The notes: generated by a model from the letters alone, not told the origin. A stretch of 64,000 bases of DNA from Brevibacillus_C sp046036945 (GCF_046036945.1 NZ_JBJQOQ010000001.1:248001-312000); one strand, 5' to 3'; shown: positions 1 to 8,891, counted from the first letter of the stretch. Made by a program: numbers and translations.

Positions 1-428
1 CGAATCGTGATGCGGGCAACGGCGATTTTGCCGGTTCGCTCCATCGCCGCCCTGAGCAGCGCATATGCCTTGTCTCCCGTATCCTGAGGGGAAAGGTAGT
101 AGCTTTTGACGAAGAAGATCGGGTCGATCTCGGTGAGCTGTACGAAGTCGAGGATCTCGATCGCTTTGCGGGTCTCGGGAGTGATGCTCTCCAGGTCTTC
201 GTCTGAAACAATTACAAAATTTCCCTTTTCGTATTCAAAACCGCGTACGATCTCGCTTGCATCCACTTCCCGGTCGCAGTGCGGGCACATTTTGGCGTAA
301 CGGATCGGCGTATTGCATTCCTTGTGAAGCTGACGGAAGCGGACATCTTTTTCTTCCGTGGCAGTAAACATCTTGATCGGAATATTGACGAGTCCGAAGC
401 TGATCGAACCTTTCCAGACAGTGTGCAT
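1..428 (-). CDS. ku: Ku-family DNA end-binding protein (N-terminal part, runs off window)
   Basis: The minus-strand frame begins at an ATG at 428, five bases after AGGAGG, and stays open to the left edge (142 codons). It starts MHTVWKGSISFGLVNIPIK, the hallmark N-terminus of bacterial Ku, followed by an HKEC...CPHC element (residues 35-51) typical of the family. Bacterial Ku is a homodimer that binds double-strand DNA ends and recruits LigD for non-homologous end joining, often in sporulating bacteria. Whether ligD lies beyond the edge cannot be seen. It is transcribed away from brnQ. Confidence 0.9.
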   Translation of the reverse strand, partial: MHTVWKGSISFGLVNIPIKMFTATEEKDVRFRQLHKECNTPIRYAKMCPHCDREVDASEIVRGFEYEKGNFVIVSDEDLESITPETRKAIEILDFVQLTEIDPIFFVKSYYLSPQDTGDKAYALLRAAMERTGKIAVARITI

Positions 429-609
429 ATAGGCCTCCTGCGGTTGTTTTCCTCTATCAAGTAGTATGGTCAGCCGGTGCAAAAGAGCGGTCTTGAAAGT
501 TTTGGATTGAAGCAGCCATCTGGTCTGAATTAGCAGCATCCAAGGGTTGAAAGTTTCCGACATTCCTGATATTATTTTTATCTATGTGAAATTTATATTC
601 CATATTTCA

Positions 610-624
610 ATTTCTCTAAAAATT
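610..624 (+). promoter_or_regulatory. Possible CodY box upstream of brnQ
   Basis: The 15 bases ATTTCTCTAAAAATT match 12 of 15 positions of the CodY consensus AATTTTCWGAAAATT. They lie in an AT-rich stretch 40 bases before the brnQ start. Branched-chain amino acid carriers are classical CodY targets in Firmicutes, so the position makes sense, but a match with three mismatches in AT-rich DNA can occur by chance. Confidence 0.35.
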
Positions 625-663
625 ATGTGGAATGGAACAACTTATACAAGGAGTTTTGAACAG

Positions 664-2025
664 ATGAAAAACTTGTCTTGGAAAGAGACTACATCCATAG
701 GATTAATGCTGTTTGCCCTGTTTTTTGGCGCCGGAAACATGATTTTTCCCCCGTCTTTGGGACAGGCAGCAGGGACTCATTTTTGGGCGGCCATCGCCGG
801 ATTTATCGTCACGGGCGTAGGGCTTCCGCTGCTTGGCGTCATCGCGATCGCCGTCTCCGGGGAAAACCTGCAGTCTCTCGGCAACCGCGTCCATCCGGTG
901 TTTGCCGTCGTTTTTACGACGATTGTGTACCTGTCGATCGGTCCGGTTTTCGCCATTCCCCGCACCGGTACGGTTGCGTTTGAAATGGGGGCAGCCCCCC
1001 TACTGCCTGAGGAAATGAAGAGCGGCGGCTGGTCTTTGCTGCTCTATACGCTGGTTTACTTTGCGATCACGTTATGGCTGTCGTTAAATCCGACAAAGCT
1101 GGTGGATCGGATTGGGAAAATATTGACGCCTTTGTTGTTGATCACGATCGCGGTCATTTCCATACAGGGAATGGTCCACCCGATCGGATCGTTTGAGCCG
1201 CCGGCGGAAGGGTATCAATCGGCGCCGTTTTTTGGCGGATTCGTGAAAGGGTATTTGACGATGGACGCCATCGCGGCGCTGGTTTTCGGCATCGTCGTGA
1301 TCACGGCCGTTCAGGAGCGCGGAGTAAAGGAGCGCAAACACCTTGCGTTTATTACGGTGAAAGCGGCGCTCATAGCCGCTGTCGGACTGGCGCTGGTCTA
1401 CATCGCCCTTGGCTATCTGGGAGCTTCCAGCCGATCGGCGGTGGGGGCAACGGAGAACGGCGGGCAAATTTTAACAGCGGTCACTTCCTTGTTGTTCGGC
1501 AGTCCGGGAACGATTCTGTTGGGTGTGGCGATTACCCTGGCGTGTTTGACTACCTCTGTAGGGCTCGTCGCGTCCTGCGGCCAGTATTTTTCCCGGCTGT
1601 TGCCCAAGCTTTCCTACAAGGCCGTCGTCTACATCATGTGTCTGTTCAGCCTGGGCGTGGCCAATTTGGGGCTGACCCAGATCATCAGTTATTCAGTGCC
1701 GTTGCTGATGGTCATCTATCCGCTTGCTATTGTATTGATCATCCTGTCCATTTTTCACCCGATCGTCAAAGGAAGCCCGGGCGTCTATCTGGGCGCATTG
1801 GTCGGGACGGCGCTGGTCAGTATCGGCGACGGCTTGAAGCAGCTGGGCCTGCAGCCGGATTGGCTGGCCGCTGCCTATGACAAACTGCCGCTTTACGCGG
1901 AAGGGATTGGCTGGCTGCTGCCGGCGCTTGTCGGCGGACTGCTGGGTCTCGTCATCCGCAGCGCAGCCAAGCGCCCTGCGGCAGACATCGCCAAGTCATA
2001 CGCAAATGCGGAGAAAAACGGATAA
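664..2025 (+). CDS. brnQ: Branched-chain amino acid:cation symporter (BrnQ/LIVCS family)
   Basis: A 453-residue polytopic membrane protein, the usual length for the family. The N-terminus carries the LFALFFGAGNMIFPP segment typical of BrnQ, followed by about twelve hydrophobic stretches. It should import leucine, isoleucine and valine with Na+ or H+. The start at 664 is preferred over an in-frame codon at 547 because CAAGGAG lies 10 bases before it and the extra N-terminal sequence is not family-like. It is monocistronic, closed by a terminator right after the stop. A possible CodY box lies upstream; no T-box features were seen. Confidence 0.92.
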   Translation: MKNLSWKETTSIGLMLFALFFGAGNMIFPPSLGQAAGTHFWAAIAGFIVTGVGLPLLGVIAIAVSGENLQSLGNRVHPVFAVVFTTIVYLSIGPVFAIPRTGTVAFEMGAAPLLPEEMKSGGWSLLLYTLVYFAITLWLSLNPTKLVDRIGKILTPLLLITIAVISIQGMVHPIGSFEPPAEGYQSAPFFGGFVKGYLTMDAIAALVFGIVVITAVQERGVKERKHLAFITVKAALIAAVGLALVYIALGYLGASSRSAVGATENGGQILTAVTSLLFGSPGTILLGVAITLACLTTSVGLVASCGQYFSRLLPKLSYKAVVYIMCLFSLGVANLGLTQIISYSVPLLMVIYPLAIVLIILSIFHPIVKGSPGVYLGALVGTALVSIGDGLKQLGLQPDWLAAAYDKLPLYAEGIGWLLPALVGGLLGLVIRSAAKRPAADIAKSYANAEKNG

Positions 2026-2040
2026 GCGTCTTGCGATAAA

Positions 2041-2084
2041 GCCCTCTGTCCCGGGTTGGTTTTCCCCGGAAAGAGGGCTTTTTT
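2041..2084 (+). terminator. Intrinsic terminator of brnQ
   Basis: GCCCTCT (2041-2047) pairs with AGAGGGC (2072-2078), with CCGGG/CCCGG inside, followed by six T. It starts 15 bases after the brnQ stop. Confidence 0.85.
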
Positions 2085-2094
2085 GAAAGGCCGC

Positions 2095-2238
2095 CTACTG
2101 TCCGTGTTTTTTAAAGTCAGCCTGGTCGGCGCGGGACTGCATTTCCCGTGCCGCTTCTTTGTTTTGGCCGGTTCGGTCGGCCAGCGATTGAGCCGCTGCG
2201 GCTGCCTGTTTTCGCTTTGAAGGCAATTTTTCCGCCAT
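2095..2238 (-). CDS. Small hydrophilic protein, 47 residues
   Basis: Starts at ATG 2238 with AAGGAGG eight bases upstream. The product begins MAEKLPSKRKQAAAAAQSLA and is rich in Ala, Lys and Gln with no Cys or hydrophobic segment, probably helical and very soluble. It resembles in style the short unassigned or small-acid-soluble-like proteins of spore formers, but I recognise no family. It lies convergent to brnQ, just beyond that gene's terminator. The good ribosome binding site is the main support that it is real. Confidence 0.6.
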   Translation of the reverse strand: MAEKLPSKRKQAAAAAQSLADRTGQNKEAAREMQSRADQADFKKHGQ

Positions 2239-2286
2239 GGGTCATCCTCCTTCCATGTATGGCTAGTATGTCCCGGATGAAGGCCG

Positions 2287-2315
2287 AAAAAAAACCCCGC
2301 TGCTAAGCAGCGGGG
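2287..2315 (-). terminator. Intrinsic terminator on the minus strand
   Basis: Perfect 9-bp stem CCCCGCTGC (2295-2303), loop TAA, GCAGCGGGG (2307-2315). Read on the minus strand it is followed by eight T. It sits eight bases after the stop of a ten-codon ORF, with no larger minus-strand gene to its right. Confidence 0.8.
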
Positions 2316-2322
2316 CAGCGGT

Positions 2323-2355
2323 TCATTCGACTCTCTCAAGGAGAGCGTACCACAT
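2323..2355 (-). CDS. Ten-codon ORF (MWYALLERVE) before a terminator
   Basis: ATG at 2355 with TAGGAGC six bases upstream, product MWYALLERVE, then a stop and immediately the strong terminator at 2287-2315. The arrangement resembles a leader peptide with attenuator or a tiny independent transcript. No downstream biosynthetic gene follows on this strand apart from the 47-residue ORF at 2095-2238, which could be the regulated gene. Function unknown. Confidence 0.3.
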   Translation of the reverse strand: MWYALLERVE

Positions 2356-2678
2356 GAATGCTCCTATCAGACATTCGATGTGCAAGCGCGAACCGCTTTT
2401 CAATTATGGGAGAGGAGAAACCGGAGGAAGAGCTTATGGGGAAACGTAAGTCTTCTCCGCGGTTGTCAGCGACACCGTTGCGTCGCTGTATCTATTCTTT
2501 TCCAAGTGTGGGAGTGTTTATACACCCTTGATGCAAATTTTTTTCGGGCAGCCCTGCTGCGGCCTGTACAGCGTGACCCAAAAGCCGTAGCGACCGGAAG
2601 GAAGCTTGCCATTTTACGGAGAAACCATGTCTGTGTTAGTATGAACGTATTGCCATATACAGACAGCCAGGTGAGAAT
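2356..2678. other. Intergenic region before rsmD with one possible small ORF
   Basis: No confident gene. A plus-strand ORF at 2436-2531 (31 codons, begins MGKRKSSPRLSATPL) has CCGGAGGAAG six bases before its ATG and might be translated, but shows no recognisable family. Its second half contains the self-complementary CAGCGAC...GTCGCTG (about 2468-2489), so the stretch could also be a structured leader of the rsmD-coaD transcript. Confidence 0.3.
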
Positions 2679-3248
2679 ATGCGAGTCATAGCAGGTGATT
2701 ATAAAGGACGTCCGCTCGCCGCCGTTCCCGGCAGGGGAACGAGGCCGACGTCGGACAAAGTAAAAGAGTCGATTTTCAACATGATCGGACCGTACTTCGA
2801 CGGCGGCTGGGCGCTTGATCTCTACGCCGGTACGGGAGGATTGGGAATCGAGGCGCTAAGCCGCGGGGCGGACAAAGCCGTCTTTGTCGATGCGGACCCC
2901 AAAGCGGTTTCCATCGTCAAGCAAAACCTTGCCGCACTCAAACTGGAGGGGCGCTCTGAGATATACCGGATTGACGCTGCGCGGGCGCTGCGGGCTTTGG
3001 CCAAGCGGCAGCTCGTCTTTGAGCTGGTCTTTCTCGACCCCCCCTATGCCAAACAGCAAATCGCCCAGGAGCTGCAGGTGCTGCAGGAGTCGGGTTTGCT
3101 GTCTTCGGAGTGCCGGATTGTCGCCGAGCACGATGCCGGAGTCATCCTGCCGGAACGCGTGGGAGACTGTGCTGTGCAGCGCATTGCCAGTTACGGCGAT
3201 ACTGCGGTTACCATCTACGGTTACGAAAAAAACGCTGAGGTACTTTGA
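2679..3248 (+). CDS. rsmD: 16S rRNA (guanine-966-N2)-methyltransferase
   Basis: A 189-residue class I SAM-dependent methyltransferase. The glycine-rich SAM loop LDLYAGTGGLG is at residues 46-56, and DPPY, which positions the exocyclic amine, is near residue 119. RsmD methylates G966 of 16S rRNA in the 30S subunit. It starts at ATG 2679 behind AGGTGAGA and is followed 56 bases later by coaD, the usual Firmicute pair (ylbH-coaD), probably cotranscribed. Confidence 0.93.
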   Translation: MRVIAGDYKGRPLAAVPGRGTRPTSDKVKESIFNMIGPYFDGGWALDLYAGTGGLGIEALSRGADKAVFVDADPKAVSIVKQNLAALKLEGRSEIYRIDAARALRALAKRQLVFELVFLDPPYAKQQIAQELQVLQESGLLSSECRIVAEHDAGVILPERVGDCAVQRIASYGDTAVTIYGYEKNAEVL

Positions 3249-3304
3249 TAGGCCGATCGGAAAGGAACCCTTTCCCATGCGGCGAGATGAAGGGAGTCAT
3301 GTGT

Positions 3305-3790
3305 ATGCGCATTGCCGTCTGTCCGGGCAGCTTCGATCCGGTCACTAACGGGCACCTCGACATCATCAGCCGGGGAGCCAAAATTTTTGACAAAGTGATA
3401 GTCGCCGTGCTGTACAATTCCAAAAAGACGCCGCTGTTCTCGGTCGAGGAGCGGCTCGACCTGTTGAGCCAGGTAACGGCCGAGATGCCCAACGTTGAGG
3501 TGGATTCGTTTTCGGGCCTCTTGATTGACTATATGCGGACCAAGCAGGCAAAGGTCTTGATCAAGGGGCTTCGCGCCGTTTCCGACTTCGAGTATGAAAT
3601 GCAGATGGCCGCGATCAACCGCAAGTTGGATGAAGAGATTGAGACCTTTTTTATGATGACCAACAATCAGTACTCCTACTTGAGTTCCAGCATTGTCAAG
3701 GAAGTTGCCAGGTATAACGGGCGCATCAGCGATCTGGTGCCGCCGCTTGTGGAAAAAGCGCTCTACGACAAGCTGGCCCGGCAAGCGTAA
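3305..3790 (+). CDS. coaD: Phosphopantetheine adenylyltransferase
   Basis: Catalyses the fourth step of coenzyme A synthesis, ATP plus 4'-phosphopantetheine to dephospho-CoA. The 161-residue protein starts MRIAVCPGSFDPVTNGH, containing the nucleotidyltransferase T/HxGH motif (TNGH), and has the C-terminal SSSIVKEVA signature. Start 3305 is chosen because AAGGGAG lies eight bases before it; the ATG at 3299 is too close to that site. It ends 12 bases before the convergent ylbJ gene, with no clear terminator between. Confidence 0.94.
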   Translation: MRIAVCPGSFDPVTNGHLDIISRGAKIFDKVIVAVLYNSKKTPLFSVEERLDLLSQVTAEMPNVEVDSFSGLLIDYMRTKQAKVLIKGLRAVSDFEYEMQMAAINRKLDEEIETFFMMTNNQYSYLSSSIVKEVARYNGRISDLVPPLVEKALYDKLARQA

Positions 3791-3802
3791 ACGAGCCCGG
3801 GC

Positions 3803-5038
3803 CTAGCGGTAGCGGGGCCGCTTTACCGTGAATTTGCGGATGATCGCACTGAGCGCGATCAGGATGAGCAGGATCGTCAGCGCGGTCGCGCCGGAGCGGA
3901 AAAAGACATCCCGCCAGACATCGGCTGTGCTCGGGAAGGTATTTGGCAAAAATACCGGTACACTGCTTATCCAGCCGGCCGTCAGCGTCATGAAAGGACG
4001 CCAGAGCACAAGCGTCGTCACGACAGCCAGTACAGCGTGGATGCAACGAGCCATCAGGTAGGGCGTGACGCGTATGTCGGTGGAACTGAGGATGCTGGCC
4101 ACCTGGGCGTGTACGCTAAGGCCGCCCCAGGAGAGCACGGAACTGGCTATCGCTGCTTTCCACATGAGCGAGACATTCGCGGGTACTTCGCTTACCGCTT
4201 GGGCCCCAAGCGTCACTTCAAAAAGCCCTGTAACCAGCGCCTGGGAAAATCCTTCAGGCAGTCCGAGCGGTCCGAGCACCACCATCAGGATCGCGCTCAA
4301 AAACTGCGTGATGTTAATCACCTCAAACATCTCCATCAGTACGGAGAAGACGACGAGAAAACCGCCGATCATCAACTGCATCTGCAGGGCGGAGAAAACG
4401 GCGTCGCCCATCAACTGGCCGAATGGACGTTTGTCCGCGAGGCGAGCCCGGTGCATGGCCTGCAGGGCGCGGTAGGCCAGGGAGCGCTGTTGTTTTTCCA
4501 GCGGTCTGGTGATCGGCGTATGTCCGGCGAAAAAGCGGAGGCAGAATCCCAAAATGATCGCGGACAGGTAATGGGAGGCGGTCAGCACGACGCCCAGCTG
4601 TTCGTTGTGAAAAAAGCCGACGGAGACCGCACCGATGACAAACAGCGGGTCAGCCGTTGTGGTAAAGGAGACCAGCCGCTCCCCTTCCACCCTCGTCAGG
4701 TTCCCCTGTTCGCGCAGCCGGGTCGTCAGTTTGGCTGCAACCGGGTACCCGGAGGAAAATCCCATCGTCAGGACAAAACCGCCGGTTCCGGGAACGTTAA
4801 AAAAAGGGCGCATCACCGGCTCTAACAGGACGCCGACAAAGTGTACGACACCAAGCCCCATCAGGATTTCGGAGACGACGATAAAAGGCAGCAGAGCGGG
4901 GAAGACGACATCCCACCAAATTTTTAAACCGCTGACTGCCGCGCGGTACGACATTTCCGGATGTGAGACCAAGGTTACGACCAGGCCGATTGCACAAACG
5001 GCAAGAATAAGTGTGAGGACCGGTGAATGACGTGACAT
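3803..5038 (-). CDS. ylbJ: Sporulation integral membrane protein YlbJ
   Basis: A 411-residue protein with about eight to ten membrane segments and nucleoside-recognition/Gate-type sequence (for example FSSGYPVAAKL near residue 95). In Bacillus, YlbJ is made in the mother cell under sigma-E and is needed for heat-resistant spores. It stands in the conserved coaD-ylbJ-ylbK order, inverted relative to coaD and divergent from ylbK. AGGAGGAAC precedes the ATG. Confidence 0.88.
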   Translation of the reverse strand: MSRHSPVLTLILAVCAIGLVVTLVSHPEMSYRAAVSGLKIWWDVVFPALLPFIVVSEILMGLGVVHFVGVLLEPVMRPFFNVPGTGGFVLTMGFSSGYPVAAKLTTRLREQGNLTRVEGERLVSFTTTADPLFVIGAVSVGFFHNEQLGVVLTASHYLSAIILGFCLRFFAGHTPITRPLEKQQRSLAYRALQAMHRARLADKRPFGQLMGDAVFSALQMQLMIGGFLVVFSVLMEMFEVINITQFLSAILMVVLGPLGLPEGFSQALVTGLFEVTLGAQAVSEVPANVSLMWKAAIASSVLSWGGLSVHAQVASILSSTDIRVTPYLMARCIHAVLAVVTTLVLWRPFMTLTAGWISSVPVFLPNTFPSTADVWRDVFFRSGATALTILLILIALSAIIRKFTVKRPRYR

Positions 5039-5138
5039 AGGTTCCTCCTGAAGAACTAAGATAGTACATGCATACGTGTGGAAGGGCTAATCTATGCCTT
5101 GCGACCCTCATAAGAATGTAAGAGGGAGGGAAAATGAT

Positions 5139-5933
5139 GTGACTGTCAAACGAACACCAAAAGTCGGCCTGGCTCTTGGCTCCGGCGGGGCCCGCGGTTT
5201 CGCCCACATCGGGGTATTGAAAGTGCTCGAAGCTCACCGGATCCCGATCGACTTCGTGGCGGGCAGCAGCATGGGCGGGTTGATAGGCGCGTTCTTCGCG
5301 AACGATATCGAGCCCGGCATGATGGAGAAGCTGGCGATTCATCTGAAGCGCAAGCATTGGCTGGATGTGACCGTACCTACCCTCGGCTTTGTCGCCGGCC
5401 AGAAGATCAAGGAACTCGTCCGTCTGTTGACGCACGGGAAGAAAATCGAAGAGCTCAGCAAGCCGCTGGCTATTGTCGCGACGGATATCGAGACCGGAGA
5501 GCGAGTCGTGTTCCGCAGCGGACCGGTCGACCGGGCGGTTCGGGCCAGCATTTCGATCCCCGGCATCTTTATCCCGGAGAGGGTGGGGGATCGGCTGTTG
5601 GTCGACGGCGGGGTGATCGACAGAGTGCCAGTCACCGTCACCAGGGAGATGGGGGCCGACATTGTGATTGCCGTCGACGTCGCCCAGTTTGACGTAAAGA
5701 TGAAGGTGGGGTCCATCTTTGATGTCATCGCCCAGGCGATCGACGTGATGGAACGGGAGATATTGCGGCACCAAATGCTTGCCGCCGACCTGGTAATCCG
5801 TCCGAATGTTGGACACTATAGCAGTATCTCCTATACCGGAATCGAGGAAATCATCGCCGAAGGGGAACGGACGGCGCTGGAGCACGTAGACCGCATTAAA
5901 GAACTGATAGACAAATGGGAGGGAGAAGAGTGA
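5139..5933 (+). CDS. ylbK: Patatin-like phospholipase/esterase (YlbK family)
   Basis: A 264-residue cytoplasmic patatin-fold protein. The oxyanion loop GSGGARG is near residue 15, the nucleophile motif G-S-S-M-G near residue 44, and the catalytic Asp lies in the DGG triad near residue 158, so the Ser-Asp dyad is intact. The GTG at 5139 is chosen because GGGAGGG lies about six bases before it and ATGs in other frames are blocked at once; an upstream start at 5094 lacks a ribosome site. Its stop overlaps the start of ylbL. Substrate unknown. Confidence 0.85.
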   Translation: MTVKRTPKVGLALGSGGARGFAHIGVLKVLEAHRIPIDFVAGSSMGGLIGAFFANDIEPGMMEKLAIHLKRKHWLDVTVPTLGFVAGQKIKELVRLLTHGKKIEELSKPLAIVATDIETGERVVFRSGPVDRAVRASISIPGIFIPERVGDRLLVDGGVIDRVPVTVTREMGADIVIAVDVAQFDVKMKVGSIFDVIAQAIDVMEREILRHQMLAADLVIRPNVGHYSSISYTGIEEIIAEGERTALEHVDRIKELIDKWEGEE

Positions 5934-7012
5934 CCGAGCAGGCGGATATGCAGCGCGAACGATCAAGAAAAAGGCTGAGACGACTGCAGTGGTGGCTGGT
6001 AGCCGCCTGTGCGTTGATCGTGCTTTCCGGATACATTCCGCTGCCCTACTACGTGACCCGTCCCGGCTCTGCCATTGAGCTTTCGCCGATGATCACCGTG
6101 GAGGGCGGGACGAAGAACGAACAGGGGGCGTTTATGCTGACGACTGTTCGCATGGGACAGGCTACGCCGATCTGGTATCTTTACGCCAAGCTGTCGCCAA
6201 ACGCGGAGCTGATGGATAAAAACCTGGTCGTCGATGAAGGCGAGTCAGAGGAAGAGTACACCCAGCGTGAGCTGGAAGTGATGAAAGTTTCCCAAAAATT
6301 GGCAGAAGCAGTAGCGTTTCAACGCGCCGGCTACGATGTGAAAATCGAACCGCAGGGCGTGCTGGTGCTGGGAGGCGTAAAAGGGATGCCGGCGAGTGAA
6401 GTTCTGAAGGTCGGAGATGTGATCACTCAGGTTGATCAGCACCCCGTTTTGACCGCAGATGAACTGAGCTCCTACATAAACGGCAAAAAAGCGGGCGACA
6501 AAGTGGACATTACGTATCTGCGCGGCGGCCAAAAGCAGCAGGGGCAAGTCGCCTTGGCGCTGCTGCCTCCGCAAGGACCCGGCCAGGAAAGGCGGGTCGG
6601 GCTGGGGATCCGCCGGGATAACAAACTGCTGATCGAGGTGCCGAAGAAAGTGACCATCGCCTCACAAGGCATCGGGGGACCATCCGCGGGATTGATGATG
6701 ACGCTGGAAATCTACGATCAACTGGAGACCGGCGTCGACCTGACGCGGGGCTACCGGATCGCCGGCACCGGATCGATCAACCCGGACGGAACGGTCGGCA
6801 GGATTGGCGGAATCAATCACAAGATCGTCGCCGCCAACGCTACCGGTGCGGAAATCTTTTTCGCCCCGAACGATCCGGGACCGGGCATCTCCAACTACGA
6901 GGAAGCGGTAGAGACGGCCAAAAAAATCGGCTCCGCGATGAAAATCGTACCTGTCAAGACGGTGGACGACGCTATTCAATATCTCAAGGAGCTGCAGCCG
7001 AAACACGCATGA
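5930..7012 (+). CDS. ylbL: Lon-like serine protease with PDZ domain (YlbL/SepM family)
   Basis: A 360-residue membrane-anchored protease: one transmembrane helix (about residues 20-40), a PDZ domain (about 110-190) and a C-terminal Lon-type domain. The catalytic pair is Ser252 (in GPSAG) and Lys298 (in INHK), the expected spacing. Relatives cleave membrane or exported regulators at the outer face of the membrane. The GTG at 5930 is chosen because it overlaps the ylbK stop (GTGA) behind GGGAGGGA, giving tight translational coupling. The 3' end overlaps the convergent tmcAL by 29 bases. Confidence 0.88.
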   Translation: MTEQADMQRERSRKRLRRLQWWLVAACALIVLSGYIPLPYYVTRPGSAIELSPMITVEGGTKNEQGAFMLTTVRMGQATPIWYLYAKLSPNAELMDKNLVVDEGESEEEYTQRELEVMKVSQKLAEAVAFQRAGYDVKIEPQGVLVLGGVKGMPASEVLKVGDVITQVDQHPVLTADELSSYINGKKAGDKVDITYLRGGQKQQGQVALALLPPQGPGQERRVGLGIRRDNKLLIEVPKKVTIASQGIGGPSAGLMMTLEIYDQLETGVDLTRGYRIAGTGSINPDGTVGRIGGINHKIVAANATGAEIFFAPNDPGPGISNYEEAVETAKKIGSAMKIVPVKTVDDAIQYLKELQPKHA

Positions 7013-8225
7013 TCGGCGCCTGGCGGTACTCCCGCGTGAACGGCTGCTCTCCGGGATTCGGCAGGGCCAGCCGGTACAAGCTGTCGGCGACAATATCGAG
7101 GTCAAGCATCGGATGGATGCCGTCGCGCACCTTGGTGTAAATCGGCAGGCGCCCGGATTGCTTTGCCCGGCGGAGCAGCGCCTGGCCCGTCTCGTTGAAG
7201 CCGAGCACGCGGGCGTACGGGGCTCCCGCTTTTAACTGAAAGCCAGCGATGTCCTGCTTGCCAAGACCCAGCAGGACACTGTGCAGCATTCGCTGCAGGC
7301 GGTTCCAGGTAAAGCGGCGGGTCTTCGCCTGCGAAAGCAGTTCAGCTACGGTTTCGACGCGTTTTACCGCTTGTTTCAGCCTGTGCTCCACCCCCTCCTC
7401 TATCTCGTGATAGCGGGAGAGTTCCTCGGGAGTAAGCTGCAGCAAGCGGTGGAACAGGGGATGGCGAAAATGTTCCCACGAAACCGGCCCCGCGCCGGAT
7501 GAAAATTCCCGCGAAAGGATTTCCAAAACACTCGGCGGGACGTAGGAAGCCAGCTCCTGCAGCGCCCCCTTTTCGTCGAAAATCAGTTTTCTGATCGCCG
7601 TAGCGCTGGCGATGCGGCGATCGGTGATCGTCTCCTGGTGGTACCCGGCCTTCTGCCGTTTGATCGTCACGGCCTGGATCGGGCTGTGCTGCCGCTCCAG
7701 GGCGAGGAGGTAATTCAGCCCCAGGATGTTGTTGGGCTGGTCGATGGGGACGCTGCCAAGGCCCATGTCCTGCATCAGCTGTCCGGCGGCCGCGGCGTAG
7801 GCGGCGGGATAGGCGAGACCGTCAGCCAGACCGGCCCGCAGGTAACGGGTAAATGCCGCTGGCTCGTCCGCCAGAGATTTGGCCAAAAGACGCATCCATT
7901 CCAGCTCGCCGCTCTCGCTGCCGAAGCAGAGGCAGTCGACCACTCCCAGGCGATCCAGTATCGACACAGCGCCGTGAGCGAAGATTTCCGCGTTGGCGCA
8001 GGCGAAGGGAACCGGCAGTTCGATGACCAGATCGATCCCGACGGAGAGTGCCATTTCCGCCCGGGCCCACTTGGAGACGATCGCAGGTTCGCCGCGCTGT
8101 AGAAAATTGCCGCTCATGACTGCGACACAGGCGTCAGCCCCTGCGGCTGCCTTGGCAGCGGTGAAGTGGTGCAGGTGACCGTTGTGAAACGGGTTGTATT
8201 CAACGATAAGACCGACCGTTTTCAA
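6984..8225 (-). CDS. tmcAL: tRNA(Met) cytidine acetate ligase (YlbM/TmcAL)
   Basis: A 413-residue nucleotidyltransferase-fold protein starting with TTG at 8225 behind AAAGGAGC. The N-terminus GLIVEYNPFHNGHLHH contains the HxGH-type ATP-binding motif (NGH), typical of TmcAL. The enzyme uses acetate and ATP to make N4-acetylcytidine at the wobble base of elongator tRNA-Met. It is convergent to ylbL with overlapping 3' ends and divergent from yceD. Confidence 0.9.
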   Translation of the reverse strand: MKTVGLIVEYNPFHNGHLHHFTAAKAAAGADACVAVMSGNFLQRGEPAIVSKWARAEMALSVGIDLVIELPVPFACANAEIFAHGAVSILDRLGVVDCLCFGSESGELEWMRLLAKSLADEPAAFTRYLRAGLADGLAYPAAYAAAAGQLMQDMGLGSVPIDQPNNILGLNYLLALERQHSPIQAVTIKRQKAGYHQETITDRRIASATAIRKLIFDEKGALQELASYVPPSVLEILSREFSSGAGPVSWEHFRHPLFHRLLQLTPEELSRYHEIEEGVEHRLKQAVKRVETVAELLSQAKTRRFTWNRLQRMLHSVLLGLGKQDIAGFQLKAGAPYARVLGFNETGQALLRRAKQSGRLPIYTKVRDGIHPMLDLDIVADSLYRLALPNPGEQPFTREYRQAPIMRVSAAAP

Positions 8226-8314
8226 ATGCGGACCGCTCCTTTTTTTCTTTTGAGTGTAAGAGACAAAGGCCGGTTTGGCAAATCGGTTTTTCCTGCACTG
8301 TCAAGCTAATTTGG

Positions 8315-8343
8315 TTGACAAAGCTTTCCGCTACCGCTATAAT
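8315..8343 (+). promoter_or_regulatory. Consensus sigma-A promoter of yceD-rpmF
   Basis: TTGACA (8315-8320), 17-base spacer, TATAAT (8338-8343): a perfect housekeeping promoter 29 bases before the yceD start, suiting strong growth-linked expression of a ribosomal protein operon. Confidence 0.9.
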
Positions 8344-8372
8344 CAACTTTGTTGTGCTTGAGGTGAAGAGAC

Positions 8373-8891
8373 ATGAATCTTAAAATTGCAGAGCTTAAGT
8401 CACGACAAGGTGAACCGCTGACTTTTCGTACAACCCTGGAAGCGGCAGACTTGAAGCATCGCCATCAGGAGATCCGCGGCTTGACCCCGGTCGAAACGGT
8501 TGGTGAAGCTGTCATGCTGGGCGGACTTGTCTACGTGACGGGCAAGCTGAATGCTGATGTCGATTTTGTCTGTGCCCGCTGTCTGGAGCCGTTTCGACAG
8601 CATGTGGAGATCCCGTTTCAGGAGACCTTTGCCACGTCTGATGCGGAAGTCCAGGTGGATGAGGACAGCGATTTTCACGAAGTCGACGGGGATGAAATCG
8701 AACTGGATCCGGTGCTGCAGGAAGACTTCCTGCTCGCGATACCGGCATTTCCGCTGTGTATGGAGGATTGCAAGGGGCTTTGTCCGACTTGCGGGGTAAA
8801 CCGAAATGAACAGACCTGTTCGTGCAACAACCAGAGAATTGATCCCCGCCTGGCCGGTTTGGCTGACTTTTTCTCTAAGACAGAAGAATGA
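8373..8891 (+). CDS. yceD: YceD family (DUF177) metal-binding protein
   Basis: A 172-residue acidic protein with paired cysteines: CARC near residue 68 and a C-terminal cluster (CMEDCKGLCPTCG and CSC) that suggests a zinc site. The family nearly always lies beside rpmF; in plants and E. coli it is linked to 23S rRNA accumulation. Here too it precedes rpmF by 200 bases and shares the strong promoter upstream. Exact biochemical role not established. Confidence 0.88.
   Translation: MNLKIAELKSRQGEPLTFRTTLEAADLKHRHQEIRGLTPVETVGEAVMLGGLVYVTGKLNADVDFVCARCLEPFRQHVEIPFQETFATSDAEVQVDEDSDFHEVDGDEIELDPVLQEDFLLAIPAFPLCMEDCKGLCPTCGVNRNEQTCSCNNQRIDPRLAGLADFFSKTEE

Noticed and set aside
470..663. T-box or riboswitch leader for brnQ
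   Set aside because: No T-box sequence, specifier region or terminator was visible; only a weak CodY-like box.
4797..5966. 389-codon minus-strand frame opposite ylbK and the end of ylbJ
   Set aside because: Overlaps two well-supported genes, and the translation is low-quality shadow sequence.
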